This document shows positions 18,757-27,331 of a stretch of 64,000 bases of DNA, piece after piece. How positions within the stretch are numbered: the first letter of the stretch is position 1; each line of letters opens with the position of its first letter. The notes below the pieces were generated by a model. It made no database searches and was not told the origin of the DNA. It saw only the letters and a list, made by a program, of their open reading frames with translations. Origin of the DNA: an uncultured Burkholderiales bacterium (GTDB lineage Bacteria; Pseudomonadota; Gammaproteobacteria; Burkholderiales; Burkholderiaceae_C); NCBI GenBank assembly GCA_903838355.1, contig CAILYC010000033.1, forward strand, positions 1-64,000, read 5' to 3'. Made by a program: the position numbers and the translations under genes.

Positions 18757-19227
18757 TCAGCTCGAAGGCTGCAAGTGCAAATGGGGCATGCCCGAGGCGT
18801 GATCATGGCCCTCAATGTGGCCCAACACCTTGACGGGAACAAACTGCACCGAGCCGTGTCTGACCCCACGCTGCGACATGAGCCGGTGTGCCAAGGCCCT
18901 CACCTCAAGGGTTGGCCCACGCAAAAAACTCACCTCCAAACAGTTGTCATGGTCCATGTGCACTTGCATGCTCGAGACCGTCAAGTGGTGGTGCTCGTGC
19001 TGAATGCGCGAGAGCCTTTCCGTCAATGTTCGGTCATGGTGATCAAACACATAGCCCAAATAGGCCACGCAATGCTCGCTTTGATTGGTCTTCATGACCT
19101 CTTGCGAGTGCCAGCCTCGTATCAAGTCACGCACCGCTTCACTGCGTGACGCATAGCCGTGCTGCTGACCCAATTGGTCGAGCATGGCTACCAACTCCGG
19201 CTCCAAAGAAATGGTGATTCTCTCCAT
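18757..19227 (-). CDS. NikR-like nickel-responsive regulator with altered ligand and His-rich tail
   Basis: A 156-residue protein: an N-terminal ribbon-helix-helix DNA-binding domain (MERITISLEPELVAMLDQL, RSEAVRDLIRG) and a C-terminal ACT-like metal-binding domain. Aligned to E. coli NikR, H76 and H89 and C95 are present as H77, H90 and C96, but H87 is replaced by Q88 (SSMQVHMDHDNCLEV). After the normal end (RGVRHGSVQFVPVK) there is a 20-residue extension with five histidines. The start at 19227 has GAGGAGGAG six bases upstream. It is divergent from the CobW GTPase gene and should regulate nickel uptake, but metal selectivity may differ. Confidence 0.85.
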   Translation of the reverse strand: MERITISLEPELVAMLDQLGQQHGYASRSEAVRDLIRGWHSQEVMKTNQSEHCVAYLGYVFDHHDRTLTERLSRIQHEHHHLTVSSMQVHMDHDNCLEVSFLRGPTLEVRALAHRLMSQRGVRHGSVQFVPVKVLGHIEGHDHASGMPHLHLQPSS

Positions 19228-19396
19228 GACTGACTCCTCCTCAAAACCCTTGGCCAGGGGTGGACTGTAAACGTTAAACTCCAAAGTCTATACAAAGGCT
19301 TGGGGTCCTGTGGGTGCAGTATAGCCAAGCTCACCTCGGGCCCCAACTGCGCCATGTCACCTCTTTTCGTTTTCATTGAACCAAATCCCTCACGCC

Positions 19397-20518
19397 ATGA
19401 CGCCTCAACGCATTCCCATTTACTTGCTCACCGGTTTTTTGGGCAGTGGCAAAACCACCTTGCTCAAGGCCTGGCTTCAAGAAGAGCCCTTGACCCGTGC
19501 CGCGCTCATCATCAATGAGCTAGGTGAAGTGGGACTCGACAACCAGTTGCTCACCGCATCCACGGAGTCCTCGTCCTTGCTGGCCAATGCCTGTGTTTGC
19601 TGCTCGGGGCTCTTGGGTTTGTCACAAGCCTTGGAGGAGCTCTTTTGGGCGCGACTGGAGCGACGCGTGCCGCGTTTCCCCAATTTGGTGATTGAAACGA
19701 CCGGCTTGGCCAACCCTGAGCCGATTTTGCAAACGCTCGAGAGCAACGCCCTGTTGAAAGAGCGCTACACCTGGGGCGGTACCATCACTTGCTTGAGTGC
19801 CCCGACGGCACATGCCGTGCTCAGTGCCCACCCCGAGGCCAGAGCACAATTGAACAAAGCCGATGTGTGCATCATCACCAAAACAGACCAAGTCACTGTG
19901 AGCGCACGAGAAGACTTGCGACTTCAACTCCATCAACATGTGCTCGAGCACAACCGCGATTGTCTTTTCTTGACCTCGGCCCAGGCCAGTTTGGGTGCCT
20001 CTGAAGTACTCGCTGCATTGCAGATTTCAGCCAAGCGCAGGTCTGCGCAGGTCGACCCCCCAAGCCATCGCAACGAATCGATCGGCTCTGTGCCGTCAGG
20101 CGCTTTGGGTGTAGGAGACAATCACCCTGAACATGAACATGAACATGAGCGTGATCACGAACACCGACACCATGCCCAAGCCTTGTGGTGGCCTCTCACC
20201 CAGAGTGACACGCAAGCGTTGAATGAAGCGGGTTTGATGGGTCAGATCCAACAACTCCAAGCCTTACTGGGCACCACGCTTTTGCGCTTAAAGGGTCGAG
20301 TCAAAACCACGGAGGGACCGCGTTTGGTGCAAATGGCGCCCTTTGATCCCGTGCCCACGGTGAGCGTGGACACGCTCGAGACCCCACCCGGCGCAAAAGG
20401 GGGGGATTCGCCAGCCCCTTGGGGCTTGACGGTGATTGTGGGACCTCTTGGCAAGGCGCAAGAAGCGGCGTTGTTCGAGCGAATTGGGATGGGGCCCAAC
20501 AAGGAGCCGGCGCAGTGA
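19397..20518 (+). CDS. CobW/COG0523-family GTPase with His-rich segment
   Basis: G3E-family GTPase of about 373 residues. Walker A GFLGSGKTT at residues 13-21, metal-binding CxCC at C66-V-C68-C69 (ANACVCCSG), ETTG switch region, and a guanine-specificity-like TKTD. Near residue 250 a HEHEHERDHEHRHH stretch precedes the C-terminal CobW domain. This family contains metallochaperones for Zn, Co or Ni-dependent enzymes. ATG 19397 is chosen over TTG 19376 since the fold begins right after it. Its place in the Ni/Co module suggests metal insertion, possibly into the cupin or dehydrogenase enzymes nearby; which target is unknown. Confidence 0.87.
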   Translation: MTPQRIPIYLLTGFLGSGKTTLLKAWLQEEPLTRAALIINELGEVGLDNQLLTASTESSSLLANACVCCSGLLGLSQALEELFWARLERRVPRFPNLVIETTGLANPEPILQTLESNALLKERYTWGGTITCLSAPTAHAVLSAHPEARAQLNKADVCIITKTDQVTVSAREDLRLQLHQHVLEHNRDCLFLTSAQASLGASEVLAALQISAKRRSAQVDPPSHRNESIGSVPSGALGVGDNHPEHEHEHERDHEHRHHAQALWWPLTQSDTQALNEAGLMGQIQQLQALLGTTLLRLKGRVKTTEGPRLVQMAPFDPVPTVSVDTLETPPGAKGGDSPAPWGLTVIVGPLGKAQEAALFERIGMGPNKEPAQ

Positions 20519-20541
20519 GCGATCACAATCCACCTAAATGA

Positions 20542-20594
20542 GGTCTAAACGGCGTCTAAACGGCGTCTAAAAGGTGTCTAAAAGGCGTCTAAAA
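20542..20594. repeat. 11-bp tandem repeat
   Basis: Four and a half copies of a GGCGTCTAAAA-like unit (20551-20561, 20562-20572, 20573-20583, 20584-20594, and a partial copy from 20542). It occupies the short gap between the convergent CobW and alcohol dehydrogenase genes. Confidence 0.9.
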
Positions 20595-20603
20595 AATTTC
20601 TTA

Positions 20604-21731
20604 TCACGCCCAAGGATCAATGGTCATGTGAATGGCGTCGCTCGCCCCTTGGCCCACCAAGGTCTTCAAGGCGTACTCGGTTTGCGCCAAGCCAAAGCGG
20701 TGGGTGCTCATGTCTTGAACACCATGGCGGTTTTGTGCGATCAAGTCCAAGGCGAGCTCAACCGATTCAAAACTGTGACCGCGCATGCCCTTGACCGTCA
20801 AAAACCGCGCGATGATCATGTCGCTGTCAAAATGTGGGACCTTGGAGCTCTTCAAGCCGCCCAGGATCACCCGTCCGCGTTTTCTGGCCAACTGAATGGC
20901 GCTCACAACCGAGTCGGTCCCGCCGGATGCGCAATCGATCACCAAGTCGGCCATCAAGCCCCCGGTCAAATCGGCCACGGTCTCGAGCAGGTCTTGCTCA
21001 CCGATTGCGACGGTGTGGTGTGCACCCAAGCGCTTGGCCATGTCCAATCGCTTCAAATCGGTGGGGTTGTTGAGTCCGGTCACAATGATTTTTTGCGCAC
21101 CCGCTTCAACCGCGGCGATGACACAAGAGAGCCCTTGCTGACCCGGTCCCTGAATCACCACGCATTGCCCAGGACCGATACCGCCTTGCAAATAGGTCCA
21201 CTCAATACCATTGGACATGGGCAAAGCGAGGGCCGCGTAACGCGGCTCCAAGCCACTGGGCACCGCATGAAAAACGGTGTTGATGTCGAGCTCCATGTAT
21301 TGGCTATAGCCCCCCCAGAGTCCCGAGCCCACGTTGAGGCCCGTGGCACCGTAGCGGTGACCGCCCAGGCGCCAATCGGTGGCGTTGCACAAGCGAAAGT
21401 CTCCACTGCGGCAAAAGTGACAATGCCCGCAGGGCAAGTACTCCTCCAAGGCGACCAGGTCCCCCTCTTTGACACCAAATTTTTTCGCAGCCACTCGCCC
21501 CATCGACTCCACACGCCCGACCACCTCGTGCCCCAAAATCACCGGGCCCCGGGTCTTGGGCAAGTTCTGAAAGTATGCCCAGTCGCTGCCGCACACACCC
21601 GTGATGTCGATGCGCATGAGTCCCGCGTCCTCGCGAGGGGCGGGCGTCTCAAAGGACTGGATCTCGATGTGCCCATTGGGCATGGCCACGGCGGCTTGGA
21701 AGGTTTTGGACACGGTGACGTTTGCTTTCAA
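20604..21731 (-). CDS. zinc-binding alcohol dehydrogenase (MDR superfamily)
   Basis: Medium-chain dehydrogenase of 375 residues. Catalytic-zinc region GVCGSDWAYF and GHEVVGRVE; structural-zinc cysteines CGHCHFCRSGDFRLC; Rossmann segment VVIQGPGQQGLSCVIAAVEA; nucleotide-binding part follows. It oxidises an alcohol or polyol with NAD(P). It lies upstream on the minus strand of nothing else in the cluster, and the Rieske oxygenase gene precedes it in the same direction with a 213-base gap. It could dehydrogenate a diol or alcohol intermediate. The start is TTG at 21731, with no good Shine-Dalgarno sequence. Confidence 0.87.
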   Translation of the reverse strand: MKANVTVSKTFQAAVAMPNGHIEIQSFETPAPREDAGLMRIDITGVCGSDWAYFQNLPKTRGPVILGHEVVGRVESMGRVAAKKFGVKEGDLVALEEYLPCGHCHFCRSGDFRLCNATDWRLGGHRYGATGLNVGSGLWGGYSQYMELDINTVFHAVPSGLEPRYAALALPMSNGIEWTYLQGGIGPGQCVVIQGPGQQGLSCVIAAVEAGAQKIIVTGLNNPTDLKRLDMAKRLGAHHTVAIGEQDLLETVADLTGGLMADLVIDCASGGTDSVVSAIQLARKRGRVILGGLKSSKVPHFDSDMIIARFLTVKGMRGHSFESVELALDLIAQNRHGVQDMSTHRFGLAQTEYALKTLVGQGASDAIHMTIDPWA

Positions 21732-21835
21732 ATCAAGGAGATGGACCCATCAGCCGCCAAGACCCCAAGTCCACTGAACTCAAGCCAACCCGACTCGATT
21801 TGAGAAAAGGCTCGTCGCGACTTGGAGACGTTGGC

Positions 21836-21911
21836 TGGCGCACGCTGGTTTGCGCACGCTGGCTAGGGGGAGGTGCTAGTGGAAGGTGCTAGGGGAGGTG
21901 CTAGGGGAAGG
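21836..21911. repeat. tandem short repeats upstream of the alcohol dehydrogenase
   Basis: Two copies of a GCGCACGCTGGTTT-like unit are followed by about four copies of a GGTGCTAGGGGA-like unit. They fill the gap between the Rieske oxygenase and dehydrogenase genes. Confidence 0.8.
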
Positions 21912-21944
21912 TTTTGTTTGCAGCGGATTCAAGCCTCAGGTGCC

Positions 21945-23231
21945 TCAAACGCTCGCGTGGGGCTTGCCAGGAGAGGCCCGCAACTCTTCTCGCGCAGCGT
22001 CTTTGAAGGCCTGGTCGCGCTTGAGCAAAATCGCCACCGACCTCACCTTTTGGTGCTCCGGGTCAAGCCCAGGCAACGCAATGCTGGGGTCGGCCTCCAG
22101 GGCTTTCAAGGTCTTGAGCATGCGCTGGCGTGCCATGATGATGCCGTTGTCGGTGGAGACCAAATTCTCACGGGTGCGGTCAATGATCGGGCCCATGCTC
22201 TCTTGCAAAGAGGCGTCTTGCATGCCAATGCCTCGAATGCCGCTGTAGTAAGTGCCCGACTTCTGGGCTTCACGGTCCATCATGTAGTCGTTGGATTTTC
22301 TCTGAAGCGGCACATAGTCCTTGTCCACCAAAACATGGATGCCATGCCCTTCGATCATGGCCTGTCTCTCAGAGGCACTCAAGGCGCGGTTGGGATGGTA
22401 GTCAAAACTCCAAGCCCAGCAACTGTGGTCATCGATGGGCACCCAAAAGTGGCCATGCACAGGGTGGTCGGCTCTGGGGGGCACCATCGTGAAGGTGGGC
22501 ATGATCCAAGGGGTGATGCGCCAGTAGTATTGGTCGTCCTCGGCATTTCTGCGGGCTCCAACAAAGAGGCCGCCTTGGGTATCCACCACTTCAAAGACCG
22601 GCTTGAAATCGTTTTGGTTGTACTGGTTGCCCTTGGAGCCTTTGAACAAGGGGTCGCTGTTCAAGCTGCCGCCATGCAGGAAAGAGACGTGGCTCGAATC
22701 GATGCCGCCCTCCATCGCTTGCAACCAGTTGCACTCTTGGAGTCTCTTGGACATGTAGGAGTTTTCCAAAGGCACGGTGGCAAATTCCCACTCAGGCAAA
22801 GGCGGCTGGAGCTCAGGCGGCCCCATGTAGACCCAAATCACCCCGCCACGCTCGACCATTGGGTAGCCCTTGAGCGCCACCTTCTCGCAGTAGCCGCTGT
22901 TGGGGTCCTCGGAGGGGACCTCCACGCACTGGCCATGAATGTCGTATTTCCAGCCGTGGTAGGGGCACCGTATGCCATTTTCTTCATTGCGCCCAAACCA
23001 GAGTGAGACGCCGCGGTGGGCACAAAACTCATCAATCAACCCCAACTCGCCACTGGTGTTGCGAAAGGCCAGCAGCTTCTCACCCATGAGTTGCAAGCGC
23101 ACCGGTGGGCCATCGCAGGCCACCAACTCTTCGGACAAAAGGGCAGGCAGCCAGTAGCGACGAAACATTTTGCCAAGCGGCGTGCCGGCACTGGTTTGGG
23201 TGAGCAAATCGTTTTGTTCTTTTTTCAACAT
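21945..23231 (-). CDS. Rieske non-heme iron oxygenase, phthalate 4,5-dioxygenase-like
   Basis: Oxygenase component of 428 residues. The Rieske 2Fe-2S ligands are C70/H72 (FCAHRGVSLWFGRNEE) and C89/H92 (RCPYHGWKYD). The mononuclear iron site has the family pattern around GIDSSHVSFLHGG, giving H181 and H186. The opening QTSAGTPLGKMFRRYWLPAL is typical of phthalate-type oxygenases acting on aromatic acids. Electron donors in the region are the adjoining Rieske ferredoxin and the reductase at 14720. ATG 23231 is preferred to TTG 23237. Substrate not determinable, but an aromatic acid or ether is the best family-based guess. Confidence 0.9.
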   Translation of the reverse strand: MLKKEQNDLLTQTSAGTPLGKMFRRYWLPALLSEELVACDGPPVRLQLMGEKLLAFRNTSGELGLIDEFCAHRGVSLWFGRNEENGIRCPYHGWKYDIHGQCVEVPSEDPNSGYCEKVALKGYPMVERGGVIWVYMGPPELQPPLPEWEFATVPLENSYMSKRLQECNWLQAMEGGIDSSHVSFLHGGSLNSDPLFKGSKGNQYNQNDFKPVFEVVDTQGGLFVGARRNAEDDQYYWRITPWIMPTFTMVPPRADHPVHGHFWVPIDDHSCWAWSFDYHPNRALSASERQAMIEGHGIHVLVDKDYVPLQRKSNDYMMDREAQKSGTYYSGIRGIGMQDASLQESMGPIIDRTRENLVSTDNGIIMARQRMLKTLKALEADPSIALPGLDPEHQKVRSVAILLKRDQAFKDAAREELRASPGKPHASV

Positions 23232-23396
23232 ATCCAAGGGCTTTCACAAAAAAATGATCCAACACAGCGCCCTTGATCAGGCCTGAATTGGAGGAAAAAA
23301 ACACGAAATTTTATCGTTCCTCATGAAGGAACATGGTTCTTGTATCAGAAACGAGGTTATCATTGGGGAGTTGTTTTTGTCAACTGGAGAATTCAA

Positions 23397-23717
23397 ATGT
23401 CGGCAGCGTGCCCCCACCTTTCTTTGTGCAATAAATCCGATGTGTCCGTCGGGAAAGCCATCAAAATCGAAAAAAATGGACTGACCTTGGCGGTTTTCAA
23501 CATCGCCGGAGAGTACTACGTCACCGATGATTTGTGCACCCACGGACCTGGCTCCTTGTCCGAAGGCGACATCACTGACGACGTGGTGGAGTGTGACTTT
23601 CACAACGGATCCTTCAACATCAAAACCGGTGAACCGGTGGCGGCCCCGTGCATGATTCCTTTAAAGACTTATGCCGCCTCGATCCAAAACGACGAGATCT
23701 GCATCGACCTGCCCTGA
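23397..23717 (+). CDS. Rieske-type 2Fe-2S ferredoxin
   Basis: A 106-residue soluble ferredoxin of the BphF/NirD-like type. Cluster ligands are C47-T-H49 (DLCTHGPGSL) and C66-x2-H69 (ECDFHNGSF). It shuttles electrons between a reductase and a Rieske oxygenase. ATG 23397 has GGAGA seven bases upstream. A frame starting at 23340 would add a stretch without family similarity. It is divergent from the Rieske oxygenase, so the 165-base gap must hold both promoters. Confidence 0.9.
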   Translation: MSAACPHLSLCNKSDVSVGKAIKIEKNGLTLAVFNIAGEYYVTDDLCTHGPGSLSEGDITDDVVECDFHNGSFNIKTGEPVAAPCMIPLKTYAASIQNDEICIDLP

Positions 23718-23787
23718 ACCAAAAAGGACCCGGTGTAAGTCTCTTTGAGGAGCGACTGGCAAAACGCCCCAAGCCATTCTTGGACGA

Positions 23788-24774
23788 TCATTCCTCGTCT
23801 TTGAGCGCACTCACCATCGGCGCCCAGCGTTTGATCTCCTCCATGAAAAATTGATTGAACTTGGGCACATCCCAGTCAAACGTCTCCATCGAGCTTTTGT
23901 TCAATTGCTCCTGCGCGGCGGGGCTTTTCATGATTTGCCGCACCACCGCGTTGAGCTTGGTCACGAGTGCAGCGGGCATGCCAGCCGGTCCTGACAAAGA
24001 GAACCAAGTCACCGAGGTCAATTTGGGAAAACCCAACTCTGCAAAGGTGGGCACGTGCGGGAAGTCCTTGAGCCGCTTGCTCGATGACACCGCCAAGGCC
24101 TTCAAACGACCGGCCTGGATGTGCACACTGGCGGTGGACAAGGTGGTGAAAGAGGCGGGAATTTGACCTGCGACCAAATCGGCCATGGCCGGTGACGCCC
24201 CCTTGTAGCCCACGTGCACCATGTTGACCTTGGTCATGCGTTGGAACTCTTCGCCAATCAAATAACCGTGCGTGCCTTTGCCGGGCGAGCCCCAACTCAC
24301 GCCATTGGGCATTTTGTTGGCGTACTCAATAAAGCCCTTCACATCGTTGACCGGCAGTTGGGCATTGATGGCCAAGACCAAAGGCGGCCCGCCCAAAATC
24401 GCAATGTGCGTAAAGTCCTTCATCGGATCAAAGGCCTTGGCGTTTCCCGCGGGCGCAATCACATGTGAGCCAATGCCCGAGACCACCAAGTTGTAGCCAT
24501 CGGGCGCACTGTTGGCGACAAACTGCGAACCGATGATGCCACCCGCCCCACCTTTGTTGTCGATCACAAAAGGCTGTTTGAAATACTCGCTCAGCCCCAA
24601 GGTCACCGTGCGACCCAATGTATCGGCACTGCCTCCTGGTGAATAGGGGACGACGACCTTGACCGCGCGCTGAGGCCAATCGCTGCCTTGTGCCTGCGCA
24701 TCTTCCATACCTGTCCAGCCCAAAGCACCCAGCAAAGGGGCAGCGGAGAATTCCAATAATTGACGACGGCGCAC
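23788..24774 (-). CDS. Bug-family tripartite tricarboxylate receptor (TctC-like)
   Basis: Second Bug receptor, 328 residues. The GTG at 24774 is chosen because GGAAGGA lies seven bases upstream. It gives an N-terminus of MRRRQLLEFSAAPLLGALG, a Tat-type signal, cleaved near AQAQG. Landmarks: WPQRAVKVVVPYSPGGSADT, VIDNKGGAGGIIGSQFVA, SAPDGYNL, VSWGSPGKGTHGY. It probably binds a carboxylate related to the Rieske oxygenase pathway. It converges with the ferredoxin gene. No TctAB permease is nearby. Confidence 0.88.
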   Translation of the reverse strand: MRRRQLLEFSAAPLLGALGWTGMEDAQAQGSDWPQRAVKVVVPYSPGGSADTLGRTVTLGLSEYFKQPFVIDNKGGAGGIIGSQFVANSAPDGYNLVVSGIGSHVIAPAGNAKAFDPMKDFTHIAILGGPPLVLAINAQLPVNDVKGFIEYANKMPNGVSWGSPGKGTHGYLIGEEFQRMTKVNMVHVGYKGASPAMADLVAGQIPASFTTLSTASVHIQAGRLKALAVSSSKRLKDFPHVPTFAELGFPKLTSVTWFSLSGPAGMPAALVTKLNAVVRQIMKSPAAQEQLNKSSMETFDWDVPKFNQFFMEEIKRWAPMVSALKDEE

Positions 24775-24833
24775 GTTGAATTCCTTCCGAAAAATCAAAC
24801 CTCAAAGACCCAATGGGTGCGTGCCATGCCCAT

Positions 24834-24946
24834 TTCGACAAAAGCGCGCTCAGTTGAGACTTGCAAAGAGACCGATTGTAGAGGACTGCGCGGGTGTGAA
24901 CCCTCGCCAGAGGTGCAAAGACCCTAAAGAAAAACCGGTCCTCGGG
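24834..24946. repeat. left copy of 113-bp direct repeat, potential structured RNA
   Basis: Matches 31776-31888 with only about five or six differences in 113 bases, in the same orientation. It contains a possible outer stem (GAGGAC at 24881-24886 with GTCCTC at 24938-24943) enclosing a hairpin GCGCGGGT/ACCCTCGC at 24888-24907. It marks the left edge of an accessory island and lies 60 bases upstream of the Bug receptor gene. Not recognised as any known RNA. Confidence 0.85.
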
Positions 24947-25268
24947 CAAGCCGTTCGCTTAATCTGTTTACAGGGACTCACCACCGAGTCAACCACTGAC
25001 TGTAGTTTTTTCTTTCCTAATTAACGGTTTTCTTGTTCAACGCTTACCCAAGACATCACTCAACAAGAATTAGACTGCAAATTTACAGACGGGTTTGTTG
25101 CACTCAAGTGCGACCCAAGATAAGAACCGCTCGGCTGGACTCCATTTGAATTTCGGGTATTCGCAATTGCATCCCCAACAGCTTATCGAGTTTACCCACC
25201 GCCGGTCTAACCTGTGAAATTTATCTTTGTTTTACGTCTTGCAAGAAAATTGTTAATCAACCACTTTT
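24947..25268. other. AT-richer island edge without recognisable genes
   Basis: This 322-base stretch follows the left repeat. Only short open frames are present and none resembles a known family. Base composition is visibly lower in GC than the flanking catabolic genes. Confidence 0.5.
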
Positions 25269-25545
25269 TTACATCGCCATTGCTGGTGATATTTCACCGG
25301 TTGGCTTCAGGCTCACATGCCGCGGATCAAAGGCAGTGCCTTTGGTCATCACGGCCCATAAGATTCTGGCATTCTTGTTGGCCATGACAACCTCAGCCTT
25401 TTGCCAGCCCGCTTTTTCTTTTAGCTCGAATAACCATTTGACTGCGTTTTATTTGTTTCTTGGTGACCACGTTCTCGAACGCATCAATGACGTGAATTTG
25501 AAAAACAGATTTTGCCAAATCGATGCCAATTACTTTATGATCCAT
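25269..25545 (-). pseudogene. IS110-family transposase remnant
   Basis: From ATG 25545 the minus strand reads MDHKVIGIDLAKSVFQIHV, the start of an IS110 transposase with its first catalytic Asp. After a large internal deletion and frame change it resumes as VVMANKNARILWAVM and FDPRHVSLKP, the C-terminal end, with a stop at 25269-25271. About three quarters of the gene is missing. A 17-bp palindrome (TGACACAA, centre A, TTGTGTCA) lies upstream at 25590-25606. Confidence 0.75.
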
Positions 25546-25771
25546 GTTGAACGCTCCTGTCTTATTTAGTGTTGAGGGAAACTACACTATGACACAAATT
25601 GTGTCACTTAAGGTGGGGGTGTTCATCCCATTGGTTACACATCCTCTACCACCAAGAGCCGTTTTTCGCACATAGCACGCAACAAATTTTCGTTGACTCA
25701 TGATTGACCGCGCTTTACTTGTTCACTGCTCAACCGTTAGGTTCGAGCAAACATACAATGCAGTTGCTCTA

Positions 25772-26875
25772 TTATTTATAAACTTCAAACTGATTGGTAT
25801 CGCGACTTAAGAGCTTCATCAGTTTTGGATGTATGAAAATCTTTTCTTTCCCCACGCTGATCTCATTCAGAACGCCAACATCGACGAGACTTTTTAGATA
25901 CCGAGAGGCCGCTTGACGCTTTGCCACCCCCTTGGTAACCAAGTCTGAAATTCGACAATAAGGCTGCTCAAAAATGACATCCACTAATTCACGGGTATAA
26001 ATTTTCGGCAGATTGCTACGAACGAATTCTGTGGTGTGGTCCGAGAGACTCCTTATCGCCGCGATCTTGTCTGTTGTCCACCGGGATGTTTCTTCAACTG
26101 CCTTGAGCATAAAAAGTATCCACGGCTCCCAAGCTTCATCGCGAGTTACATCGAGCAGAAGCTTGTAGTAGTCGTTTTTGTTTGCAATGATGTGTCGGCT
26201 AAGATACAAAATGGGCAATTGCAATAAGTCTTGCTGGATCAAATACAAGATGTTGATCACTCGGCCAGTGCGTCCATTGCCATCAATAAAGGGATGTACC
26301 GCTTCAAATTGGTAATGTCCAACAGCCATGCGAATGAGGGGGTCAATCTCTTCCTCATTATGAATAAAGCGTTCCCAGTTGGCCAACATATCGCGCAGAG
26401 TTTTTTCACCCTCTGGCGGCGTATAAATGACCTCACCAGTTCTATCATTGATCAACTGGGTCCCTGGTGTTTTTCTGATGTCCATGTCCACACCTTTGAG
26501 GGTGCGACAGATTTCAACTGCAGTCGCTGTGCAAAGTGGGCGGTCTTTTAATGATTGATATCCCTTATGCAGTGCGGATCGATAACGCAGCGCCTCTTTT
26601 GTTGCTGGATCCGCCTGACTTTCCCACTGTGCATGTTGGAAAAGCTTGTCTGTCGTGGTAACGATGTTCTCAATTTCTGAGCTGTCCTTTGCCTCTAGCA
26701 AAGGGATCGTATTGATGATCATGGTTTGATTGGGTATCAACCCTGCAGCCTGTTTGAGCTCAGCCAGAGCTGTCCGCGCATTGATACACGCCTTCAAAAC
26801 AGCTCGACTTTCCAGATTTTGAGCTGGGGGCAGTGGAGGAAGACTGTTGTGTGGTTTTTCGGGGGTCCAGGACAT
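25772..26875 (-). CDS. Fic-family protein, class II with internal inhibitory helix
   Basis: A 367-residue Fic protein. The catalytic motif HPFIDGNGRTGR is at about 194-205, and the N-terminal inhibitory motif SSEIEN at 65-70 fits the S/TxxxE(G/N) consensus, so the protein carries its own antitoxin helix. A C-terminal winged-helix part (DLVTKGVAKRQAASRYLKSL) follows. Fic enzymes transfer AMP from ATP onto target proteins. The ATG at 26875 has GAGG nine bases upstream and is preferred to ATG 26890. An array of inverted repeats lies directly upstream, suggesting autoregulation via the C-terminal DNA-binding-like domain. It resides in the accessory island. Confidence 0.9.
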   Translation of the reverse strand: MSWTPEKPHNSLPPLPPAQNLESRAVLKACINARTALAELKQAAGLIPNQTMIINTIPLLEAKDSSEIENIVTTTDKLFQHAQWESQADPATKEALRYRSALHKGYQSLKDRPLCTATAVEICRTLKGVDMDIRKTPGTQLINDRTGEVIYTPPEGEKTLRDMLANWERFIHNEEEIDPLIRMAVGHYQFEAVHPFIDGNGRTGRVINILYLIQQDLLQLPILYLSRHIIANKNDYYKLLLDVTRDEAWEPWILFMLKAVEETSRWTTDKIAAIRSLSDHTTEFVRSNLPKIYTRELVDVIFEQPYCRISDLVTKGVAKRQAASRYLKSLVDVGVLNEISVGKEKIFIHPKLMKLLSRDTNQFEVYK

Positions 26876-26910
26876 ATCAGTATTCCTCATGGTTCAAAAA
26901 GTCATTTTTA

Positions 26911-27069
26911 TCGACATGTTCTGATGATATAGCGATACGAGCGACATGTCCAGATAATGTGTCGACATTTTTGAAATCTAACGACACGTCTTGGGTTCGT
27001 GTCGTCGCAAACGACACACTCAGAAAACGTGTCGTCGAAATTTAAATCCATCGACATGATGGTTGTCGA
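26911..27069. promoter_or_regulatory. array of inverted repeats upstream of fic
   Basis: Repeated half-sites CGACA and TGTCG form at least four inverted repeats: 26942-26964, 26981-27005 (8-bp perfect arms ACGACACG/CGTGTCGT), 27011-27035 (7-bp arms) and 27051-27069 (6-bp arms TCGACA/TGTCGA). A further half-site is at 26911. They sit immediately upstream of fic on the minus strand, consistent with a multi-site operator. The rest of 27070-27331 shows nothing gene-like. Confidence 0.65.
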
Positions 27070-27331
27070 GGCTGGTTTCTGAAATTGGATGAACTCAAGC
27101 AAGCTCCAGCTTACTCGGCAACGATTTGATTGAAATAATCTCTAAAAATCACATTTAAGGCTAACTATCGCAAATATTTCAAACATCCGGTCTGGGTTTT
27201 CTCATTCACTATGCGCAACCCACGCGCTAATCATTGACTTTCTCGCCTGCCTTGTCATGACCGGTTTTACACAATGCGGGTGCTTTTCAACGAAATTGTG
27301 CATTAGTTAGTGTTTTTGCGCGGGGATCACG

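Noticed and set aside
20604-21803. Long plus-strand frame opposite the alcohol dehydrogenase
   Set aside because: No family features; the minus strand encodes a complete zinc dehydrogenase. Antisense shadow of a GC-rich gene.
21873-23006. Long plus-strand frame opposite the Rieske oxygenase
   Set aside because: The minus strand has both Rieske boxes and the iron site; the plus frame shows nothing.
24834-24946. 113-bp repeat as 6S RNA, SRP RNA or a known riboswitch
   Set aside because: The stems do not match the conserved sequences of those RNAs that I know; kept only as a repeat with structure potential.
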